Below are positions 60,078-64,000 of a DNA stretch of 64,000 nt, in pieces. This DNA comes from Caulobacter sp. UNC358MFTsu5.1 (GTDB taxonomy: Bacteria; Pseudomonadota; Alphaproteobacteria; Caulobacterales; Caulobacteraceae), in assembly GCF_000712075.1 (NCBI RefSeq), contig NZ_JONW01000012.1:62001-126000 (forward strand), in the 5' to 3' direction. Numbering within the stretch: position 1 is the stretch's first letter; every line of letters starts with the position of its first letter. The notes below the pieces were generated by a model. That model was not told the DNA's origin. It did no database searches and worked only from the letters and a program-made list of their open reading frames with translations. The position numbers and the translations under genes are program-made.

Positions 60078-60868
60078 TCCGTCCTCACGCCGTGCAGCGC
60101 CTTCCAGCCGAAGGTCAGCAGCGGTCGGGCCTCGGCCACGAAGTCGGCGATCAGCTCGGGCAGCTCGTCGTCGCCGATCTCGGCCCCGGTCAGAGGGCGG
60201 CGCACCAGCCAGCGCGTGCGCTTCAGACCCGGCTCCAGCGTCGTGCCCGCGTGCTCTTCGAAGCCCTTGGGCATGCGTTTGGTCGGCTCGCCGGGCTCCA
60301 GCGGCAGCCCCTTGGCGGCCAGAGCCCTCTCGACCGCCAGCCAACCCTTGGGATCGGCGACGATGGCCCGGCGGAAGGCGTCGATGTGCGGGCGTTCCGA
60401 TAGGTAGAAGCCCGCCGCCGCGAACGGGCCGTTGCCGGCATAACCCGCCTGCTCCTCCTGGGCCGACGGCAGGGTCGAGGGGTCCAGCGGGTCGATGGTC
60501 TCGGGATCGAAGGCCGGCGCCGGCCCGCCCTCGGGCTCGATGTGCACATAGAGCAGGCCCGGCGACAGCTTCTGGCCGTCGCGGGTCAGGGTGGCCGAGA
60601 CGTGGGTCTTGTAGGGCCGCTTGTCCTTGGAGAAGCGCACGTCGCGGTGGATGCGGAACACGCTCTTCTTCGGATCGCCCGCCAGCGGCAGGTCGCGCGC
60701 CGCCAGCGCCCCGTTCAGGGCGTCGATCAGGGCCGAGAGGGTCGGCTTCAGGCGGTCGTCGTAGACGGCGCGGTGGGCGGTGAACCACTCGCGGTCGTTG
60801 TGGGCGGCGAGGCCCGTCAGGAAGGCCAGGTCGGCGGCGGCGAAGCCGGAAAAGGGCGTGCGAGTCAT
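60074..60868 (-). CDS. DUF2461 family protein
   Basis: 264 residues with 'FLTGLAAHNDREWFTAHRAVYDD', 'SVFRIHRDVRFSKDKRPYKTHVSATL' and 'GLKRTRWLVRRPL', the DUF2461 blocks. Function unknown. Its end overlaps the merR-type gene end by four bases (convergent). Confidence 0.88.
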   Translation of the reverse strand: MTRTPFSGFAAADLAFLTGLAAHNDREWFTAHRAVYDDRLKPTLSALIDALNGALAARDLPLAGDPKKSVFRIHRDVRFSKDKRPYKTHVSATLTRDGQKLSPGLLYVHIEPEGGPAPAFDPETIDPLDPSTLPSAQEEQAGYAGNGPFAAAGFYLSERPHIDAFRRAIVADPKGWLAVERALAAKGLPLEPGEPTKRMPKGFEEHAGTTLEPGLKRTRWLVRRPLTGAEIGDDELPELIADFVAEARPLLTFGWKALHGVRTD

Positions 60869-61000
60869 GGCGTCAGGCTAGACCGAAAGCCCGCCGGCTG
60901 TCTGCTGACACCCCCTGTCATCAACCGACGCCGCCGCGATTGCGCGGGCCGCCGCGCGGGTCGATGGTCCCGCCGCAAGCCCTCACCCCGGAGCACCATC

Positions 61001-61354
61001 ATGACCGTTCAAGAGATCGCCGACGACCTCGTCGCCCTGTGCAAGGAAGGCAAGTTCGACGAGTCCGGCGAGAAGTACTGGGCCGACGACGTGGTCAGTA
61101 TCGAGGCCATGCCCGGCGACATGGCCCGCATCGCCGGCAAGGCCGCCGTGCGCGGCAAGGGCGAATGGTGGGCCGCCAACAACGAGGTCCACGCCTTCGA
61201 GGTCACCGGCCCCTTCGTCAACGGCGACCAGTTCGTCGTCGGCTTCAAGATGGAGGTGACGCCCAAGGCCACGGGCGAGCGCACGACCCTGGACGAGGTC
61301 GGCCTCTACACCATCCGCGACGGCAAGATCGCCGAGGAGCGGTTCTTCTATTGA
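61001..61354 (+). CDS. SnoaL/NTF2-like protein
   Basis: 117 residues with an NTF2-like cone: 'EIADDLVALCKEGKFDESGEKYWADDVVSIEA', 'GKGEWWAANNEVHAFEVTGPFVNGDQFVVGFKMEVT' and 'TTLDEVGLYTIRDGKIAEERFFY'. Such proteins often act as isomerases or bind small ligands. The ATG at 61001 starts the conserved fold; the upstream frame is rejected. Confidence 0.82.
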   Translation: MTVQEIADDLVALCKEGKFDESGEKYWADDVVSIEAMPGDMARIAGKAAVRGKGEWWAANNEVHAFEVTGPFVNGDQFVVGFKMEVTPKATGERTTLDEVGLYTIRDGKIAEERFFY

Positions 61355-61369
61355 AACGAAGCTGCCTAG

Positions 61370-61412
61370 CCTCGAGCGGTTTGGGCCTTCTTCGGAACGG
61401 CCCCGCTCGAGG
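61370..61412 (+). terminator. Terminator of the SnoaL-like gene
   Basis: CCTCGAGCGG (61370-61379) pairs perfectly with CCGCTCGAGG (61403-61412), with an inner GGGCC/GGCCC stem. It starts 16 bases after the stop. No T-run. Confidence 0.55.
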
Positions 61413-61529
61413 GAGTCGGCGTGGGGGCGATAAAGCGCCCGAATGCTCCTCGCGCGTGCCGTGCGCGGCGACACAAGTGGCAGCGCGCACGGCATTTGCG
61501 ATGTTCTCCCGGTCCAGCTTACTGCTCAT
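61413..61529 (-). pseudogene. Truncated ORF, second gene of a decayed pair
   Basis: From ATG 61529 the minus strand reads MSSKLDRENIANAVRAATC and continues for about 20 residues before it turns into Arg/Pro-rich text. Its ATG overlaps the stop of the preceding frame (ATGA), a sign of translational coupling. The 3' part appears to be lost at the junction with the SnoaL terminator. An inverted repeat TGCCGTGCGC/GCGCACGGCA (61457-61494) lies inside. Confidence 0.4.
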
Positions 61530-61760
61530 GACAGGCTCTTGTCGATGAGACTGGCTTCCCGTGCGAATTTGTAGACCTCCCAGCGATCCTGCAACGACTG
61601 TAGCTGTCCAAATTCGCCAGACCACGCTCGAAGCGCGTCGAAGGTCGGCCTCGACTACCTCATGCCCGCCCAGACTGACTCGATGAGCGACACGAGCAAC
61701 ACCACCTCGCGGTTGGTGAAGCCAAAGACGCTCGCGCAAAAGGTTGCGAACCCGAACCTC
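61526..61760 (-). pseudogene. Interrupted ORF, first gene of a decayed pair
   Basis: On the minus strand one frame reads like protein: NREVVLLVSLIESVWAGMR, then a TAG (61655-61657), then 42 more codons including ALRAWSGEFGQLQSLQDRW and a Ser-rich end at TGA 61526-61528. I found no start codon upstream. It seems to be a gene fragment with a nonsense mutation. The base composition is lower in GC than the neighbours, like that of the nuclease gene beside it. No family was recognised. Confidence 0.4.
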
Positions 61761-61807
61761 CTGGGTCTTAAGTAGCTTAGCTATAAAATTGGGGGGAGAT
61801 CCGTTCC

Positions 61808-62878
61808 ATGGATTTGGCCACACGCATCCTCGAACTCCAAAAGCGCGCACTCGATCATCGGGAAGTGCTGCTAACAGAGGAAGCCGCAAAGACGGCGCTC
61901 GTTATGCCGTTCTTGCAATCGCTAGGCTATGACGTCTTCAATCCGAGCGAAGTCGTGCCAGAATTTACCGCGGACGTTGGCACCAAGAAGGGTGAGAAGG
62001 TCGATTACGCCGTTTGCAACGAGGGAAAGGTCTCAATTCTTGTCGAATGCAAACCGTCCACCGTCGAACTCAACATCAATCACGCAGGTCAGCTATTTCG
62101 CTATTTCAGCGTTACCGACGCTCGACTCGCCGTTCTCACTAATGGTGTTGTCTATCAGTTCTATTCAGATGTAGAGCGCCCCAACAAGATGGATGACAAG
62201 CCGTTCTTCACGTTCAGCCTGGACGGCGTGAAAACTGCGGACGTCAAAACGCTGGAAAAGTTCGCGAAAGCATCCTTCGATATTGAAAAAATCGTCCAGG
62301 AAGCCGGAAATCTAAAGCTACAATCCCTTCTCAGAAAAGAGATAGAGAAGGAATTCGCCGAGCCATCCGAGGAGTTCACCAAGCTTCTCGCCGGTCGAGT
62401 TCACGAAGGTCGCCTGACGCCAGCGATCAAGGATAGCTTCGGGAAAATGATAGCTTCATCGATCTCGACCGTCATTCGGGAGCTCGTCAACGAACGGTTG
62501 TCCTCAGCACTGAACGCTTCCAACCCTTCGATCTTGGAGAATGACAACCCGGAAGAAGAGCCTAACGAGGATGGCGTCATTACGACCGCGGAAGAAATAT
62601 CCGGCTTCCACATCATTCAGGCGATTGCTTCTAAATTTGTTGACCCCAAACGCATCATCATCCGAGACGCGAAGTCTTATTGCGCGATACTTTTGGATGA
62701 CAACAACCGAAAGACCATCGCCCGGATGCACTTCAATGGCATTACCACAAAATATCTAGGTACTTTTGTTGGCAAGGAGGAGCATCGCCACCTTCTTCCG
62801 GAGCTGACCCACATCTACCAACTTAGCGATCACATTGAGGCGCGCCTCAAGGAGCTCGACGGCGGGGGCGGCGGCTGA
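61808..62878 (+). CDS. Stand-alone HsdR_N-type PD-(D/E)XK nuclease
   Basis: 356 residues. The N-terminal 150 residues match the type I restriction HsdR N-terminal domain: 'TEEAAKTALVMPFLQSLGYDVFNPSEVVPEF', then 'KVDYAV' (Asp66) and 'VSILVECKP' (Glu80, Lys82), which form the PD-(D/E)XK site. A helical middle follows, with a second domain at the C-terminus (about 255-345, 'IIQAIASKFVDPKRIIIRDAKSYCAILL'). There is no helicase, HsdM or HsdS nearby. Codon use (AAA, ATA, TTA, CTA) is markedly less GC-rich than in the neighbours, so the gene is likely acquired. A defence role is possible but unproven. Confidence 0.82.
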   Translation: MDLATRILELQKRALDHREVLLTEEAAKTALVMPFLQSLGYDVFNPSEVVPEFTADVGTKKGEKVDYAVCNEGKVSILVECKPSTVELNINHAGQLFRYFSVTDARLAVLTNGVVYQFYSDVERPNKMDDKPFFTFSLDGVKTADVKTLEKFAKASFDIEKIVQEAGNLKLQSLLRKEIEKEFAEPSEEFTKLLAGRVHEGRLTPAIKDSFGKMIASSISTVIRELVNERLSSALNASNPSILENDNPEEEPNEDGVITTAEEISGFHIIQAIASKFVDPKRIIIRDAKSYCAILLDDNNRKTIARMHFNGITTKYLGTFVGKEEHRHLLPELTHIYQLSDHIEARLKELDGGGGG

Positions 62879-62890
62879 CAGGGGCAGAAC

Positions 62891-62927
62891 GGCCTCTGCG
62901 AACGGTGTGAAGCTGCTTGCAGAGGCC
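62891..62927 (+). terminator. Hairpin after the HsdR_N gene
   Basis: GGCCTCTGC (62891-62899) pairs with GCAGAGGCC (62919-62927). It lies 13 bases after the stop, between convergent genes, without a T-run. Confidence 0.45.
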
Positions 62928-62950
62928 GCGCCAGCCCTACGAGGGCTTCC

Positions 62951-63304
62951 CTACCGCTCCAGGAACGGCACGAAGCCGCCGAAGATCATGCGCTTGCCGT
63001 CGAAGGGCATGTCCTTGGGGTCCTGCTTGAGGCGCGGGTCGGCCATGACCTTGGCCATAATCTCGTCGCGCGAGGCCTTGTCCTTGTAGGTGATCCACGA
63101 GAACACCACGATCTCGTCTTCCTTGGCCTGGACGGCGCGCGGGAACGAGGTCACTTCGCCGTAGGGCGTGTCGTCGCCCAGGCACTCGACGTACGACACC
63201 GCGCCGTACTCCATCCAGACCTCGCCGCCCAGCCGGGCCATCGCCTTGTAGTCCTCGACCTTGTCCTTGGGGACCGCGATCACGAAACCGTCGACATAGG
63301 ACAT
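62951..63304 (-). CDS. DUF1428 family protein
   Basis: 117 residues beginning 'MSYVDGFVIAVPKDKVEDYKAMA', with 'EYGAVSYVECLGDD', 'DEIVVFSWITYKDKASRDEIMAKVMADPRL' and 'FDGKRMIFGGFVPFLE', the family blocks of DUF1428 (dimeric alpha/beta-barrel like). Function unknown. ATG 63304 follows a GGAGG site; the longer upstream frame is rejected. Confidence 0.9.
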   Translation of the reverse strand: MSYVDGFVIAVPKDKVEDYKAMARLGGEVWMEYGAVSYVECLGDDTPYGEVTSFPRAVQAKEDEIVVFSWITYKDKASRDEIMAKVMADPRLKQDPKDMPFDGKRMIFGGFVPFLER

Positions 63305-63545
63305 GACGTCCTCCCTGGGGTTGTTGCCGTCCAAAGGACGGGCGACGGCGCGGCGTTCCGACATGGCGTCGGAAAAAATGGTCGCCGCCCGCGCCTTCGC
63401 CCTGGGTCGGCCCAGGACCGACCCTCGGTCGGATCGCCGACCAACGCCATTGCACTTAAGCGCGACCGTGTCATTCTCCTCAACCGGACGGAGCGTCGCC
63501 TTGCAACGAGCGCTCCACGGTCGCGAACGCCGGGAGGGCAGGTTC

Positions 63546-64000
63546 ATGGCGCCGATCAGAGGGTTCTTCGTGTGGGGCGGCGGCGCGCTGCTGATCCTGA
63601 TCCCGTTCTACCTGTTCGCGCTGCTGGGCTGGCCGGCCCATCCCGACTCCTGCACCAACATCAACGCCGCGGGCGTCCAGGTGCCCCCGGTGGTCGACGG
63701 CAGGCCCGACTGGGCGCACGCCGACAGCTGCTACTGCGAGGCCTTCCGGATCGAGGACGTCTACAACGGCGCGCCCGGCATCCGGCAGAAGGTCAACACC
63801 TACAGCAACTACTACGCGCTGTTCACGTCGCTGGCCGTGGTGTTCCTGATCCGCCGCGACCGCAAGAAGGTGATCGACGGCGAGTCCACCGTCAGGAACG
63901 TCTTCTACAATTCCGGCAGCTGGGTCCCGGAGGTCTGGGTCTTCGCCGTGCTGTTCCTGGGCCTGGGCAGCATGTGGTTCCACGCCTCGCTGTCCAGCAC
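63546..64000 (+). CDS. Membrane protein, possibly CREST/ceramidase-like (cut by the window end)
   Basis: 151 residues are visible. An N-terminal membrane helix (about 10-30, ALLILIPFYLFALLGW), a periplasmic loop with three cysteines (SCTNI, SCYCEAFRIEDVY), a second helix (YALFTSLAVVFLI), a basic cytoplasmic loop and a third helix ending 'LFLGLGSMWFHASLSS'. The S-x3-H pattern in the last helix is like the first metal motif of the CREST superfamily (alkaline ceramidases, PAQR receptors). The Asp/His pair that would prove it lies beyond the end. Confidence 0.6.
   Translation, partial: MAPIRGFFVWGGGALLILIPFYLFALLGWPAHPDSCTNINAAGVQVPPVVDGRPDWAHADSCYCEAFRIEDVYNGAPGIRQKVNTYSNYYALFTSLAVVFLIRRDRKKVIDGESTVRNVFYNSGSWVPEVWVFAVLFLGLGSMWFHASLSS

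Noticed and set aside
61245..61889. A single 214-codon minus-strand gene across the island edge
   Set aside because: It overlaps the SnoaL gene antisense and its composition changes abruptly; only the parts after 61413 in the two short frames look like former coding DNA.

Overview
The window is a GC-rich (roughly 68-70 % by eye) alphaproteobacterial chromosome segment that almost certainly comes from a Caulobacter species. The best markers are mipZ (division-site ATPase, 29358-30194) and spmX (stalked-pole scaffold, 45195-46469), both characteristic of stalked Caulobacterales, supported by a UrcA-family gene, clpS-clpA and the nagZ-scpA-scpB-tatABC block. MipZ differs at many positions from the C. 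crescentus protein as I remember it, so a Caulobacter other than C. crescentus is likely. No rRNA, CRISPR array, complete insertion sequence or prophage was seen. There is one tRNA, tRNA-Leu(GAG).

Layout. 0.3-7.9 kb: a UrcA-type secreted protein, then a minus-strand block dgt, SPOR protein, nagZ, scpA, scpB, tatA, tatB, tatC, with erpA divergent from dgt. 8-17 kb: small membrane and hypothetical proteins, xthA, ilvD, a GH39 beta-xylosidase behind a LacI/XylR-type operator, and two oxidoreductases. 17-21 kb: clpS-clpA (N-degron proteolysis), small coiled-coil and membrane proteins, and a BLUF blue-light sensor. 21.5-31 kb: a HIT protein, an alpha/beta hydrolase without a nucleophile serine, a FemAB-like/GDPD/RidA overlapping trio, a phasin with TGC-N3-GCA operators, a DD-carboxypeptidase with SPOR domain, a J-domain protein, mipZ and panC.

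31-43 kb: a repeat-rich stretch (REP-like hairpins, long perfect inverted repeats, a composite element of about 300 bp in two copies) around a YqeY-like gene, then the leucine-degradation genes mccB, liuC, (DUF3667), mccA, and an NTE-type patatin phospholipase. 43-49 kb: a compact unit with its own promoter, near-perfect Shine-Dalgarno, 21-codon ORF and terminator (43576-43794), which is the strongest candidate for something undescribed; then isovaleryl-CoA dehydrogenase (first step before MccAB/LiuC), spmX, mgtE, tRNA-Leu, a stand-alone SpoA/FliN-like protein and lipB.

49.5-64 kb: three tandem DUF805 proteins, propionyl-CoA carboxylase alpha, a HbpS-like secreted protein, a DJ-1 protein, msrB, a GH18-like protein, two TPR paralogues, a methyltransferase under a textbook MerR-type divergent promoter, DUF2461, SnoaL-like, and a lower-GC island holding a decayed gene pair and a stand-alone HsdR_N (PD-(D/E)XK) nuclease. 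The window closes in a CREST/ceramidase-like membrane protein.

Together the genes give a largely core chromosomal segment: envelope growth and division (nagZ, scpAB, mipZ, spmX, SPOR proteins), protein export (Tat), proteolysis (ClpAPS), branched-chain amino-acid synthesis and breakdown, cofactor synthesis (panC, lipB, erpA), and scattered intergenic repeat families. All calls rest on reading the sequence and recalled family knowledge; no searches were run.
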